In this document: one piece after another, positions 36,469 to 45,814 of the stretch
Layout: each line of letters starts with the position of its first letter
Position numbering within the stretch: position 1 is the first letter of the stretch
Assembly: GCA_947456815.1 (NCBI GenBank)
Contig: CANGTL010000018.1
Span: forward strand, 1 to 51,536
Reading direction: 5' to 3'
DNA length: 51,536 nucleotides
From: Flavobacteriaceae bacterium
Lineage (GTDB): Bacteria > Bacteroidota > Bacteroidia > Flavobacteriales > Flavobacteriaceae
The notes under the pieces: model-generated
Told to the model about the DNA's origin: nothing
The model's database searches: none
Seen by the model: only the letters and a program-made list of their open reading frames with translations
Made by a program: the position numbers and the translations under genes

Positions 36469-36924
36469 CTAGAAACTTTTTTTGATTCGATCTAAATCGC
36501 GTTTGGTATCCTGTTCCTTTAAAGATTCGCGTTTGTCGTACGTTTTCTTTCCGCGACACAAACCAATGTCTAGTTTAGCCAATCCTTTTTCGTTGGTATG
36601 CAATTTTAGTGGAATGATTGTCAGTCCTTTTGTTTGTACATTTTTGTGCAAACTCTTTAATTCTCTTTTATTCAATAGTAATTTTCGCTCGCTTCTTGCT
36701 TTGTGATTGAATTGGTTTCCGAAAGCGTATTCTTCGATGTAAGTGTTGATGGCGAACAGTTCCATGGCATCGTTGAATTCACAAAAACCTTCCGTGATAT
36801 TAGCTTTCCCCAACCGAATCGATTTGATTTCAGTTCCGCTCAAAACAATTCCAGCCGTATACGTTTCGAGAATTTCATAATCGAAGCGCGCTCTCTTATT
36901 TAGAATGTTAACCGTTTTCAGCAT
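36469..36924 (-). CDS. smpB: SsrA-binding protein SmpB
   Basis: A 151-residue tmRNA-binding protein that brings SsrA RNA to stalled ribosomes for trans-translation. Conserved parts: NKRARFDYEI, GIVLSGTEIKSIR, EGFCEF, NQFNHKARSERKLLLNKRE and LCRGKKTYDKRESLKEQD, with the basic C-terminal tail DTKRDLDRIKKSF. Length is normal. No ssrA gene was found in this window. Confidence 0.97.
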   Translation of the reverse strand: MLKTVNILNKRARFDYEILETYTAGIVLSGTEIKSIRLGKANITEGFCEFNDAMELFAINTYIEEYAFGNQFNHKARSERKLLLNKRELKSLHKNVQTKGLTIIPLKLHTNEKGLAKLDIGLCRGKKTYDKRESLKEQDTKRDLDRIKKSF

Positions 36925-37031
36925 AGGAGCGCAAAGATACTACAAAATATGAATTGTTGAAACGCAAATATTACCTTTCATTGGGGTTTCTTTTCAAAGG
37001 CCATTTTACTTTTTTTATATTTTTATTAACA

Positions 37032-37065
37032 TTTGATTATTGAATCAATTGATTTATTAACTTCG
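37032..37065 (+). promoter_or_regulatory. Candidate promoter of the subtilase gene
   Basis: TTTG at 37032-37035, a 22-bp spacer and TAACTTCG at 37058-37065. The -7 octamer is identical to the one at 3305. The leader would be about 20 bases. Confidence 0.5.
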
Positions 37066-37091
37066 TCTTTAAATCACTAAAAATCAATTTT

Positions 37092-38606
37092 ATGAGAAAT
37101 AAAGTATTACTCTTTTCCTTGTTATTTATCACCATTTTTAGCGCTTGTAATCAAGAAGAAAATGAAGCCACTCCAATCGTAATTAACGCTGCTCAAAAGG
37201 AGCCAATGACGACTTCACAAGTCAATAAAGTCATTGACGATGCCATTACTGCTCGTGGAAATTTTGATTGGAAGGAAGCCTCGAATCAGATGATTTGGAG
37301 TGCTGCTCAGCATGGGAACAATTTGATGACGATTGGTTTTGGAACTTCAACGAAGGATTTTGACCGTGCCAAAAGCCCAAAGAACCAATTAATTCAAGAA
37401 GAATTGTTGAAAATCATTTTGACTTATGAAGATCAGCCACTAGAAAAAGTTTTGGTATCTGCGGACGCTGATTTAAACTTAATGAACGTAATCATCAAGA
37501 AGCAAGAAACGATTATAGCTTTAAAAAGAAGCAAGTATATTCGCTATATAGAGCCAGCAGATTATCGCTATGTTTCGATTAAAAATGGTCAAATGCGTGC
37601 TGCTGCTAGTAGTTCTAGTTCATCGGGTTGCGGCTACGAGTCGCAGGTATTAAATGCTTCAGATTATACTACGGTGACACCGAATGCCAAAGTGCCTTGG
37701 GCGTTTTACCAACATAATATTCCGAACGCATGGACTTTGAGCACTGGAAGAGGCGTTACAATTGGTATCATTGATACAGGAGTTTCGCCAAATCAAACTT
37801 TGCTAGGAAGTAGTTTCAATACAGGTGATTCTTCAGGTAGAACTATTCAGAAATTTGGTGTTTACATAGATTCTATTTGGCCGTGGAGTACGACTACTGA
37901 TGGCCCGAATGATTTATGTGGGCATGGTACTAGTATGGCTTCGGTAGCAACAGCGCCTAGAAATAACAATGGCCAACCAGTAGGTGTGGCGTATAATGCC
38001 AACTTAATTACTTATCGGGCGGCGACCAATGTAGTCATTGACGGTTTTCAAGAACAAGAAGGCGTGAAGAAAGCTTTTGTTGCATTAGGCAATAACACCA
38101 ATGTGAAAATCATTTCGATGTCGATGGGATATGTTTTCTCTGTTGGGAAAATTGTAGATGCCGTTCGATTGGCTTACAGTAAAGGAAAATTGATTTTTTG
38201 TGCTGCGGGAACTTCTACCAGTTTTACCACTTTTGTAGGTGTTATTTTTCCAGCGTGGATGCCCGAAACTGTTGCGGTAACCGGCGTTAAAGAAGGAGCA
38301 ACTGTTGTGGCTTGCGACGATTGTCATACCGGAAATAAAGTTGACTTTACCATCGTAATGCAAAGAGCAGCAACAGGTAATAATGTTCCAATTAATAGTT
38401 ATTACAATGCGCAAACAGATTATGTTGGCGGTTCATCGGTGGCAACGGCAACAACTGCGGGAATTGCGGCTTTGGTTTGGTCAAAAAATCCAACATGGAC
38501 AAGGGATCAAGTTTTAAATAAAATGAAACAATCTGGGAACTTCTATCCAAATAGAAGTTCAGAATATGGGTTTGGAAACGTGAACGCGTTTTTGGCGGTG
38601 CAGTAA
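37092..38606 (+). CDS. S8 family (subtilisin-like) serine peptidase lipoprotein
   Basis: A 504-residue secreted protease. The signal ends in a lipobox (IFSAC, Cys19), so it is probably an outer-membrane or surface lipoprotein. A propeptide-like region spans about 40-165. The catalytic triad is Asp228 (GIIDTGVS), His278 (CGHGTSMASV) and Ser449 (GGSSVATATTAGIAAL). At the oxyanion-hole position the usual AAGN reads AAGT, with Thr374 in place of Asn. A Ser-rich linker is at about 172-178. The gene has its own promoter and terminator and is monocistronic. Activity is likely but the Thr makes it less certain. Confidence 0.9.
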   Translation: MRNKVLLFSLLFITIFSACNQEENEATPIVINAAQKEPMTTSQVNKVIDDAITARGNFDWKEASNQMIWSAAQHGNNLMTIGFGTSTKDFDRAKSPKNQLIQEELLKIILTYEDQPLEKVLVSADADLNLMNVIIKKQETIIALKRSKYIRYIEPADYRYVSIKNGQMRAAASSSSSSGCGYESQVLNASDYTTVTPNAKVPWAFYQHNIPNAWTLSTGRGVTIGIIDTGVSPNQTLLGSSFNTGDSSGRTIQKFGVYIDSIWPWSTTTDGPNDLCGHGTSMASVATAPRNNNGQPVGVAYNANLITYRAATNVVIDGFQEQEGVKKAFVALGNNTNVKIISMSMGYVFSVGKIVDAVRLAYSKGKLIFCAAGTSTSFTTFVGVIFPAWMPETVAVTGVKEGATVVACDDCHTGNKVDFTIVMQRAATGNNVPINSYYNAQTDYVGGSSVATATTAGIAALVWSKNPTWTRDQVLNKMKQSGNFYPNRSSEYGFGNVNAFLAVQ

Positions 38607-38625
38607 ATTTCACATTGAATAAAAA

Positions 38626-38657
38626 GACCACCAAGATTTATTTTGGTGGTTTTTTTA
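38626..38657 (+). terminator. Terminator of the subtilase gene
   Basis: ACCACCAA and TTGGTGGT form an 8-bp stem around GATTTATT, followed by seven T residues. Confidence 0.9.
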
Positions 38658-38690
38658 TGAATAGCCATTTCGGAATTGTACTTTTGGCTC

Positions 38691-38915
38691 ATGCAACCCA
38701 ATACCTCCAAAGATCCATTTCACGGCGTAACGCTACAGAAGATTGTCGAACAATTAGTTGACTATTACGGTTTTGATACGTTGTCGGAACTCATCAAAAT
38801 CAAGTGTTTTACAGACAATCCGAGTGTGAAATCAAGTTTGACCTTCTTAAGGAAAACAGCTTGGGCACGAAAAAAAGTAGAAGAATTGTATATCAGAACT
38901 TTACCAAAATTTTAA
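38691..38915 (+). CDS. VF530 family DNA-binding protein (DUF2132)
   Basis: A 74-residue protein that fits the VF530/DUF2132 family: [17 protein letters not shown], the central YYGFDTLSE, and [20 protein letters not shown]. Members are small helical proteins with a fold suggesting DNA binding. The true start is the ATG at 38691; a TTG five codons earlier is in frame but falls in a TACTTTTG box (38679-38686) that may be the promoter -7 element, which would give a nearly leaderless mRNA. It converges with the GNAT gene, 10 bases away. Confidence 0.85.
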   Translation: MQPNTSKDPFHGVTLQKIVEQLVDYYGFDTLSELIKIKCFTDNPSVKSSLTFLRKTAWARKKVEELYIRTLPKF

Positions 38916-38925
38916 AAATAGACCT

Positions 38926-39486
38926 CTATTCTGTGAAGTTTCTTTTCAGTAATGAATAAATCACAGTATCAATAAACTTCCCGTCGAAGAATTCATTTTC
39001 TAAAATATGTGCCTCTTTGACAAAACCGTTTTTTTGTAGTACGCGCTCCGAAGCTAGGTTGTTCGGGTCGATAATGGCTTCGATAGAATGTAAATTCATT
39101 TCTTCAAAACCATAGCGAACCACTTCTTTGATCGCTTCTGCAACAATACCTTGTCCATGATATTCTGGCAAAATCATATAACCAATTTCAGCACGGTAGT
39201 TTTGCGGTTGAATTTTGAAATGACCAATAATTCCGATTAGCTTGGGATTTCCTTTTATTGTAATCGCCCAATTGATGCCTTCATTGTTGTCAATTTTGGA
39301 ATTGATCATCGCAATATGTTCTAAGGCTTCCTCGTCGTTCGTAACCAATGGTCTAGGAATAAATTTCATGGTCGACGGATTGCTCCGTAACGTAAAAACT
39401 TCTTTCACGTCTGAATTTTCGAGTCGCCGCAATTGCAATCGTTCTGTTTCTAGGTTCGGAAATGGTTCAAAATTGAAGTTGAGCAT
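38926..39486 (-). CDS. GNAT family N-acetyltransferase (RimJ/RimL type)
   Basis: A 186-residue acetyltransferase. The N-terminus LETERLQLRRLENSD is the mark of the RimJ/RimL subgroup, which acetylates protein N-termini or related amines. IGYMILPEYHGQGIVAEA (about 113-130) is the acetyl-CoA binding motif A, and NLASERVLQKNGF motif B. Substrate is not predictable. It is 8 bases downstream of the aldose epimerase gene and probably co-transcribed. Confidence 0.92.
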   Translation of the reverse strand: MLNFNFEPFPNLETERLQLRRLENSDVKEVFTLRSNPSTMKFIPRPLVTNDEEALEHIAMINSKIDNNEGINWAITIKGNPKLIGIIGHFKIQPQNYRAEIGYMILPEYHGQGIVAEAIKEVVRYGFEEMNLHSIEAIIDPNNLASERVLQKNGFVKEAHILENEFFDGKFIDTVIYSLLKRNFTE

Positions 39487-39494
39487 TGGTAAGT

Positions 39495-40352
39495 TTATGA
39501 GATAATTTCAATGGAATACGAACATTTAAAAGTTGCATTAGCTTCCACAAATTGAATTCCTTCTTTGTTCTCGATGTTGCCGTCACTTGAAGTCAAATCT
39601 GAATAACCAAGCCACGGTTCAAGGCAAATGAAGGGCGCATTTGTCTTCGTCCAAATCCCGAAGTTTGTAAAATCTTCAAAATAGAAGTGCAACAACGGTT
39701 TGTTTTCTTCAAGAATGGAAATCTTTTTTGTATTGAGTTTTTTGAATATGAGCGCGTCTTTTGCGAACAAAGAATAGGTGAGAGGCAGTGTTTTATCTGA
39801 CAGTGGAATATTCACGGTTGTTGTTGAAAGTAAGTCATTCTCTAAAACATAGCTTTGCAAGTCCTCTAGTTTTTCAAATTCCAACGAATACGAACTAAAT
39901 GTCTGAGGCAACGCAAATGCGGGATGACCGCCGATGGAGAATGGCATTCTTTCATCCATCTTATTGATAATTTTATATTCGATATTCAAACTGCTTTCAA
40001 CTAAAGTATAACCAATTTGAAGTTCAAAATTGAAAGGGTAATTTGTTTTTGTTTCTTCAGTTGCTTTTAAGGAAAATACGACCGAATTAGCCGTTTTTTC
40101 GACAACTTCAAAAGTGAAATCACGAGCAAATCCGTGCCTTGACAATGAATAGAAATTGTTTTTATACCGAAACTGACTGCCTTTCAAAGTGCCAACAATT
40201 GGAAATAGTACAGGTGCATGTTTACCCCAAAAATCTGGATTTCCTTCCCACATATATTCCCGACTAGAATGATTGTTTTGTAAGGAAAAAAGTTCGGCGC
40301 CCTTAGAAAATATTTTGGCAGTTAATTGTTGGTTTTGAATTACAATTTCCAC
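39495..40352 (-). CDS. Aldose 1-epimerase family protein
   Basis: A 285-residue galactose-mutarotase-like beta-sandwich protein of the LacX-like subgroup. Typical points: GAELFSLQ, MWEGNPDFWGKHAPVLFPIVG, SRHGFARD with a likely catalytic His (about residue 72), GGHPAF with a second His (about 142), and CLEPWLGYSD near the C-terminus. It probably interconverts sugar anomers in the cytoplasm. It is divergent from the HD-domain gene. Confidence 0.9.
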   Translation of the reverse strand: MEIVIQNQQLTAKIFSKGAELFSLQNNHSSREYMWEGNPDFWGKHAPVLFPIVGTLKGSQFRYKNNFYSLSRHGFARDFTFEVVEKTANSVVFSLKATEETKTNYPFNFELQIGYTLVESSLNIEYKIINKMDERMPFSIGGHPAFALPQTFSSYSLEFEKLEDLQSYVLENDLLSTTTVNIPLSDKTLPLTYSLFAKDALIFKKLNTKKISILEENKPLLHFYFEDFTNFGIWTKTNAPFICLEPWLGYSDLTSSDGNIENKEGIQFVEANATFKCSYSIEIIS

Positions 40353-40493
40353 GTTATAAGAGAAATAAGTTTAATCTATTTGAATACCGTAAATGTATTT
40401 TATTGCATTGAGAAACCAAAAACAATTACGATCATTCCGTGAACTTTTGTTTCATTTGCAGCAATTATGGCTACGAAATTCACCTGAATTACC

Positions 40494-40501
40494 TATATTT
40501 G
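40494..40501 (+). promoter_or_regulatory. Candidate -7 element for the HD-domain gene
   Basis: TATATTTG fits the consensus and lies 21 bases before the GTG at 40523. It falls inside the longer open frame from 40439, which argues for the later start. No good -33 TTG is visible. Confidence 0.4.
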
Positions 40502-40522
40502 CTGCCCTTAAACCCAGTATCT

Positions 40523-41758
40523 GTGAGTCAAATTAATAAGCTTAAAATTCTAAACGACCCGATTTACGGATTCATTACGATTCCAAATCCGTTGTTGTAC
40601 GATTTAATTCAACATCCTTATTTTCAGCGATTGCGACGTATTTCTCAAATGGGATTGTCCTATTTGGTTTATCCCGGAGCACATCACACGCGTTTTCACC
40701 ATGCCTTGGGTTGTATGCATATGATGCAAAAAGCCATCGAAGTATTGAAATTTAAGGAAATAACCATTTCAAAAGAAGAAGAAAATGCCTTGCTCATTGC
40801 AATATTACTGCACGATATTGGGCACGGACCTTTTTCGCATGCAATGGAGCATAGTATTGTAGAAGATGTCAACCATGAAGCCATTTCGTTGTTGTTTATG
40901 AACCAGTTGAATCAGGAGTTTGACGGAAAGTTGACCTTAGCCATACAAATCTTTAAAGGCGAATACCACCGTAAATTTATGTTGCAGTTGATTTCGAGTC
41001 AATTAGATATGGATCGGATGGACTATTTGAAGCGCGATAGCTTCTATACGGGTGTCGCAGAAGGCAATATCAATTCCGATCGACTCATTCAAATGCTGAA
41101 TGTGGTGGACGATGTATTGGTGATGGAAGAAAAAGGAATTTACTCCATCGAAAAATTCCTGATGGCACGACGGTTAATGTATTGGCAAGCCTATTTGCAT
41201 AAGACCAGTTTGGTAGCGGAATTGATATTGACAAAAATCTTGAAGCGTGCCAAAGAGCTTACTTTAAAAGGAAATGTCTTGCCATCAAGCAAGGCGCTTT
41301 TGTACTTTTTAAATCATAAAATTACGACAGAAAATTTCGACAGTGTCGTTTTAAATAAGTTTTCACAACTTGATGATTACGATGTTATTAGCGCAATAAA
41401 AGAATGGCAAGATTCCGAAGATTTTATTCTAAGTTCATTGAGTAAAATGATCATCAATCGCGATTTGCTGAAAGTGAAATTAAGTCGCGAGAAGTTTGAC
41501 AAAGAGATGTTGAATAACTTAATCGAACGATTTTCAAAGCAAAATAATTGCAGTTTGCAAGATGCGAAATACTTTATTTTTAAAGGCAAAATCGAAAATC
41601 AAGCCTACAGTAAAGACGCAGAGCCAATTCATATTTTGAAGAAAGATAAGACAATCGAAGATGTGGTGGAAGCCTCAGACCAATTAAATTCGAAAGCCTT
41701 ATCAAAGCCCGTCACCAAATATTATATTTGCTACCCAAAACAACTGTTAGAAAGTTAA
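40523..41758 (+). CDS. HD-domain phosphohydrolase
   Basis: A 411-residue protein starting at GTG 40523. The family normally starts close to INKLKILNDPIYGFI, and a -7 element lies just upstream; the longer frame from GTG 40439 adds 28 residues with no sign of conservation. The HD metal site is complete: HHTRFHHALG (His), LLHDIGHGPFSHAME (His-Asp), and QLDMDRMDYLKRDS, which holds the final Asp. It is the dNTPase/SpoT-like YdhJ group (related to SAMHD1); the substrate is probably a nucleotide. It precedes the lipid A genes by 101 bases. Confidence 0.9.
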   Translation: MSQINKLKILNDPIYGFITIPNPLLYDLIQHPYFQRLRRISQMGLSYLVYPGAHHTRFHHALGCMHMMQKAIEVLKFKEITISKEEENALLIAILLHDIGHGPFSHAMEHSIVEDVNHEAISLLFMNQLNQEFDGKLTLAIQIFKGEYHRKFMLQLISSQLDMDRMDYLKRDSFYTGVAEGNINSDRLIQMLNVVDDVLVMEEKGIYSIEKFLMARRLMYWQAYLHKTSLVAELILTKILKRAKELTLKGNVLPSSKALLYFLNHKITTENFDSVVLNKFSQLDDYDVISAIKEWQDSEDFILSSLSKMIINRDLLKVKLSREKFDKEMLNNLIERFSKQNNCSLQDAKYFIFKGKIENQAYSKDAEPIHILKKDKTIEDVVEASDQLNSKALSKPVTKYYICYPKQLLES

Positions 41759-41778
41759 CATTTAAAAGCTATTTTTTA

Positions 41779-41786
41779 TATTTTTG
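41779..41786 (+). promoter_or_regulatory. Candidate -7 element for the lpx cluster
   Basis: TATTTTTG matches the consensus and leaves a leader of about 70 bases before lpxD. No TTG is seen at the right distance, so the cluster may also be read from the HD gene. Confidence 0.35.
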
Positions 41787-41859
41787 TGCTCTGTGAAAAA
41801 ATCCATGTTGCATGCAGTATAAAAGTGCAGCAGTCCAATTCACAGAATCGTAGTATAGT

Positions 41860-42891
41860 ATGAAATTTACAGCGGAACAAATAGCGATTGTTTTAGACGG
41901 TAAAGTATTAGGAGATCCTAGCGCTGCAGTTTCATCGTTTTCTAAAATTGAAGAAGGAAAAGCAGGAACACTTACTTTTTTAGCTAATCCAAAGTACGAA
42001 TCTTACATTTATTCCACAAAAGCCACGATTACCATTGTAAATGACTCGTTTGTTCCGGACAACGAAGTGAACACGACCATGATTGTCGTTGAGGACGCTT
42101 ATATGGCTTTTACTAAACTACTGACTTTCTACGATCAAGCTAGGAAAGATAGTAAAATCGGTATAGAGCAACCTTCAACGATATTGGATCATGCGCGATA
42201 TGGAGGTAATTTCTATTTAGGAAGCTTTAGTTATATAGGATCAAATGTAATCATTGGCGACAATGTGAAGATCTACCCTAATTGCTTTGTTGGTGACAAT
42301 GTAATATTGGGAGACAATGTAACTTTATTCGCCGGAACAAAAATTTATCACGAGTGTATCATTGGAAGTAATTGCATTTTTCATTCTGGAGTTATCATTG
42401 GGTCAGACGGTTTTGGTTTTGCTCCAAATGCTGATGGATCATATGTAAAGATTCCACAGATTGGAAATGTCATTATTGAGGATAATGTTGAAATCGGTGC
42501 ATCAACTACGATTGACAGAGCGACAATGGGTTCAACCATTATTCGCGAAGGTGTAAAACTCGATAATCAAATTCAAATTGCACATAATGTAGAAATTGGA
42601 GAGAATACCGTTATTGCAGCGCAAACTGGCGTAGCGGGATCAACCAAGATTGGAAAAAATTGTGTCATTGGCGGACAAGTCGGTTTTGCGGGACACATCA
42701 CAGTTGGTAACAATGTTCGCATTCAAGCGCAATCTGGTGTAGGACGAAATGTAAAAGACAACGAAATTTTGCAAGGAAGTCCATCATTCACCTATAGTGA
42801 TTATAGTAAATCATATGTTCATTTTAAGAATCTAACGAAGATTGTAGCCGAACTAGAAGAATTAAAGAAAACAATAAATAAAAATAAGTAA
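41860..42891 (+). CDS. lpxD: UDP-3-O-(3-hydroxyacyl)glucosamine N-acyltransferase
   Basis: A 343-residue trimeric left-handed beta-helix enzyme, third step of lipid A synthesis: transfer of 3-hydroxyacyl from ACP to the amine of UDP-3-O-acyl-glucosamine. An N-terminal uridine-binding domain (1 to about 95) precedes hexapeptide repeats (about 100-300). The catalytic His is His242 in QIAHNVEIG, and [10 protein letters not shown] at 181-190 is the usual LpxD loop. It is the first of five lipid A-related or interspersed genes in a row, with 3 bases before lpxC/fabZ. Confidence 0.95.
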   Translation: MKFTAEQIAIVLDGKVLGDPSAAVSSFSKIEEGKAGTLTFLANPKYESYIYSTKATITIVNDSFVPDNEVNTTMIVVEDAYMAFTKLLTFYDQARKDSKIGIEQPSTILDHARYGGNFYLGSFSYIGSNVIIGDNVKIYPNCFVGDNVILGDNVTLFAGTKIYHECIIGSNCIFHSGVIIGSDGFGFAPNADGSYVKIPQIGNVIIEDNVEIGASTTIDRATMGSTIIREGVKLDNQIQIAHNVEIGENTVIAAQTGVAGSTKIGKNCVIGGQVGFAGHITVGNNVRIQAQSGVGRNVKDNEILQGSPSFTYSDYSKSYVHFKNLTKIVAELEELKKTINKNK

Positions 42892-42894
42892 GTC

Positions 42895-44283
42895 ATGGTG
42901 AAACAAAAAACCATAAAGAGCGAAATCTCTTTAGTTGGTGTTGGATTGCACACGGGAAAAGAAGTTAAGATGACTTTTAAACCTGCACCGATTAATAACG
43001 GATATACTTTTGTTCGTGTTGATCTGGAAGGTGCGCCAATGATTGAAGCCGATGCGAATTACGTCGTAAATACGCAAAGAGGAACTAATCTCGAAAAATT
43101 AGGAGTAAAAATACAAACTTCAGAACATGTTTTGGCAGCTTTTGTTGGATGTGATGTCGATAATGTTATTATCGAGCTTGATGCATCGGAACCGCCAATT
43201 ATGGACGGATCGTCAAAGTTTTTTGTGGAAGCTATTGAAAAAGCGGGTATAGAAGAACAAGACGCCAAACGAAACGTCTATATTGTCAAGGAAATCATTT
43301 CGTTCACAGATGAAACCACCGGAAGTGAAATATTAGTGATGCCAAGTGATGAATACCAAGTTACAGCTATGGTAGATTTCGGCACCAAAGTGCTAGGAAC
43401 TCAGAATGCAAGCCTGAAGCATATATGCGATTTCAAGGAAGAAATTGCTGATGCACGTACGTTTAGTTTCCTACACGAATTGGAAACACTTTTAGATGAA
43501 GGCTTGATAAAGGGTGGAGATCTTAACAATGCCATTGTTTATGTAGACAAAGAGATTTCAGAGAAAACAATGAATAATCTAAAAGTGGCCTTTGGTAAAG
43601 AATCAATTTCTGTAAAACCAAATGGGATTTTAGATAATCTCACTTTGCATTATCCTAATGAAGCAGCTCGCCATAAATTACTTGATGTGATTGGTGACTT
43701 GGCTTTGATTGGAACTCGAATTCAAGGAAAAATTATTGCGAATAAGCCCGGACATTTTGTCAATACACAGTTTGCCAAGAAAATGGCGAAGATCATTAAA
43801 ATTGAGCAACGCAATCATGTGCCTATATTTGACATGAACCAAGAGCCATTAATGGATATCCACAAGATTATGGCTATGTTGCCGCATCGCCCACCATTTT
43901 TGTTGGTAGACAAAATTTTTGAATTGTCGGATACGCATGTTGTTGGATTGAAAAATGTAACCATGAATGAACCGTTCTTCGTGGGTCATTTTCCAGATGC
44001 TCCTGTAATGCCAGGTGTTTTGATTATTGAAGCGATGGCCCAAACTGGAGGGATTTTGGTTTTGAGTACAGTGCCAGATCCAGAAAATTATTTGACATTC
44101 TTCATGAAAATTGACAATGTAAAGTTTAAACATAAAGTACTTCCCGGAGACACTTTATTCTTTAAATGCGATTTGATAAGTCCAATTAGACGCGGAATTT
44201 GCCACATGCAAGCCAACGCATATGCCAATGGCAAGCTCGTTGCTGAAGCCGAATTGATGGCGCAAATTGCTAAAAAACAATAG
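42895..44283 (+). CDS. lpxC/fabZ: Bifunctional LpxC deacetylase / FabZ dehydratase fusion
   Basis: A 462-residue natural fusion typical of Bacteroidota. Residues 1 to about 305 are LpxC, the zinc deacetylase and committed step of lipid A synthesis: SEHVLAAF (His78), HYPNEAARHKLLDVIGD (His260, Asp264) and the catalytic His near 287 (KPGH). Residues about 315-462 are FabZ, the 3-hydroxyacyl-ACP dehydratase: LPHRPPFLLVD, NEPFFVGHFPDAPVMPGVL with His365, and Glu379. One polypeptide thus sits at the branch between membrane fatty acids and lipid A. Confidence 0.97.
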   Translation: MVKQKTIKSEISLVGVGLHTGKEVKMTFKPAPINNGYTFVRVDLEGAPMIEADANYVVNTQRGTNLEKLGVKIQTSEHVLAAFVGCDVDNVIIELDASEPPIMDGSSKFFVEAIEKAGIEEQDAKRNVYIVKEIISFTDETTGSEILVMPSDEYQVTAMVDFGTKVLGTQNASLKHICDFKEEIADARTFSFLHELETLLDEGLIKGGDLNNAIVYVDKEISEKTMNNLKVAFGKESISVKPNGILDNLTLHYPNEAARHKLLDVIGDLALIGTRIQGKIIANKPGHFVNTQFAKKMAKIIKIEQRNHVPIFDMNQEPLMDIHKIMAMLPHRPPFLLVDKIFELSDTHVVGLKNVTMNEPFFVGHFPDAPVMPGVLIIEAMAQTGGILVLSTVPDPENYLTFFMKIDNVKFKHKVLPGDTLFFKCDLISPIRRGICHMQANAYANGKLVAEAELMAQIAKKQ

Positions 44284-44353
44284 AAAAATAAAGTATGAAG
44301 TGCGCATCTCAAATGCGAATTCCATTTGACAAACAAAAAAACAAAGTCTACAA

Positions 44354-45139
44354 ATGAATCAACCTTTAGCATACGTTCACCCAGGCGCAAAAATCGCAAA
44401 AAACGTCGTAATCGAACCATTTACAACCATTCATAACAATGTTATTATTGGGGATGGAACTTGGATCGGTTCTAATGTTACGATTATGGAAGGCGCTAGA
44501 ATTGGTAAAAATTGTAATATTTTTCCTGGCGCTGTAATTTCTGCTATTCCTCAAGATTTGAAGTTCGGCGGAGAAGACTCACTAACGATTATAGGAGATA
44601 ACTGTACGATAAGAGAATGTGTAACTGTCAATCGTGGTACGATTGCTTCTGGGCAAACCACGCTTGGCAATAACTGCTTGGTGATGGCAACTGCCCACAT
44701 TGCACACGATTGTCATATTGGTGACAATGCCATTATTGTCAATGGCGTTGCGCTAGCAGGTCACGTTGTAATTGGAAACCACGCTATCATTGGTGGTTTG
44801 GCTGCAATACACCAATTTATTCATATCGGAGATCACGCTATGGTTTCAGGCGGATCGTTGGTGAGAAAGGATGTTCCTCCATATACTAAAGCAGCAAAAG
44901 AGCCACTTTCGTATGTTGGAATTAACTCAGTAGGTTTGAGACGAAGAGGATTTACCACCGAGAAAATCAAAGAGATTCAAGATATCTATCGAATTTTATA
45001 TCAGAAAAACTACAATACAACCCAAGCCCTAAGCATTATTGAGGGAGAAATGGAAGCTACTCCAGAGCGCGATGAGATTTTAGATTTTATTCGAAATTCA
45101 TCAAGAGGTATTATGAAAGGCTATTCTGGAAATTATTAA
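44354..45139 (+). CDS. lpxA: UDP-N-acetylglucosamine acyltransferase
   Basis: A 261-residue left-handed beta-helix enzyme that puts the first 3-hydroxyacyl chain on UDP-GlcNAc. Hexapeptide repeats run from about 5 to 185. The catalytic His is His118 in HIAHDCHIGDNA, followed by VALAGHVVIG. The C-terminal helical domain (about 195-261) has GLRRRGFT, typical of LpxA. It follows the lpxC/fabZ gene by 70 bases. Confidence 0.96.
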   Translation: MNQPLAYVHPGAKIAKNVVIEPFTTIHNNVIIGDGTWIGSNVTIMEGARIGKNCNIFPGAVISAIPQDLKFGGEDSLTIIGDNCTIRECVTVNRGTIASGQTTLGNNCLVMATAHIAHDCHIGDNAIIVNGVALAGHVVIGNHAIIGGLAAIHQFIHIGDHAMVSGGSLVRKDVPPYTKAAKEPLSYVGINSVGLRRRGFTTEKIKEIQDIYRILYQKNYNTTQALSIIEGEMEATPERDEILDFIRNSSRGIMKGYSGNY

Positions 45140-45197
45140 ATTATAGAAGAAAGAATCAAGAGATTAGCGTTCAAAACAGATAAGTTTCTTTAATTTA

Positions 45198-45238
45198 GAT
45201 TAAACAAATAAACGATTAAATATATAAACGAATAAACA
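45198..45238 (+). repeat. Simple-sequence repeat in the efp leader
   Basis: ATAAACGATTAAA and close variants (AAACAAATAAACGA, ATAAACGAATAAAC) recur three times just before the efp start codon. The first 22 bases (45198-45219) are identical, on the opposite strand, to 51049-51070 in the fumC leader. Confidence 0.65.
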
Positions 45239-45245
45239 AAAAAAC

Positions 45246-45809
45246 ATGGCATCTACATCAGATATTAAAAACGGATTGTGCATCAAATACAATAATGATA
45301 TTTATAAAATTATTGAGTTTCTTCATGTGAAACCAGGGAAAGGTCCAGCTTTCGTTAGAACAAAATTGAAAAGTTTAACCAACGGAAAAGTGCTAGACAA
45401 TACTTTCTCTGCAGGTCACAAGATTGAGGAAGTGCGTGTTGAAAACCACAAATTCCAATTTTTGTATCCAGAAGGAGATTTGTTTCACTTTATGAATGTG
45501 GAGTCATTTGAGCAAATTTCACTAAACAAAGCAATCCTAGATTCTCCCGATTTATTGAAAGAAGGTGAAAGTGTTATGGTTAGTATCAATACCGAAACCG
45601 ATTTGCCTTTGTCTGTAGATATGCCAGCATCTGTAATTCTGGAAGTTACATACGCTGAGCCAGGAGTTAAAGGAAATACCGCAACTAATGCGACAAAATC
45701 TGCAACTGTGGAAACGGGAGCGACAATCAATGTTCCTTTGTTTATTAATGAAGGTGACAAGATTAAGATTGACACTACTTCTGGTAACTATATGGAACGC
45801 GTTAAGTAA
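45246..45809 (+). CDS. efp: Elongation factor P
   Basis: A 187-residue three-domain factor that relieves ribosome stalling at polyproline stretches. The KOW-like N-terminal domain carries the loop PGKGPAF with Lys32 at the tip, the position that is modified in several bacteria. OB domains II and III follow, ending with the typical IKIDTTSGNYMERVK. It is embedded between lpxA and an lpxD-like gene, 5 bases before the latter. The proteome here includes proline-rich linkers (cargo 2) that would need EF-P. Confidence 0.96.
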   Translation: MASTSDIKNGLCIKYNNDIYKIIEFLHVKPGKGPAFVRTKLKSLTNGKVLDNTFSAGHKIEEVRVENHKFQFLYPEGDLFHFMNVESFEQISLNKAILDSPDLLKEGESVMVSINTETDLPLSVDMPASVILEVTYAEPGVKGNTATNATKSATVETGATINVPLFINEGDKIKIDTTSGNYMERVK

Positions 45810-45814
45810 CACTT

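Noticed and set aside
40439..40522. A longer N-terminus for the HD-domain protein
   Set aside because: The extra 28 residues contain a -7 promoter element and no conserved sequence; the family start fits GTG 40523.
41791..41847. CTGTGA...TCACAG inverted repeat before lpxD as an operator
   Set aside because: The arms are 6 bp and 45 bases apart, which is expected by chance.
44088..44420. A 110-codon minus-strand frame over the lpxC/fabZ-lpxA junction
   Set aside because: It is antisense to the FabZ C-terminus and the lpxA start and shows no coding features of its own.
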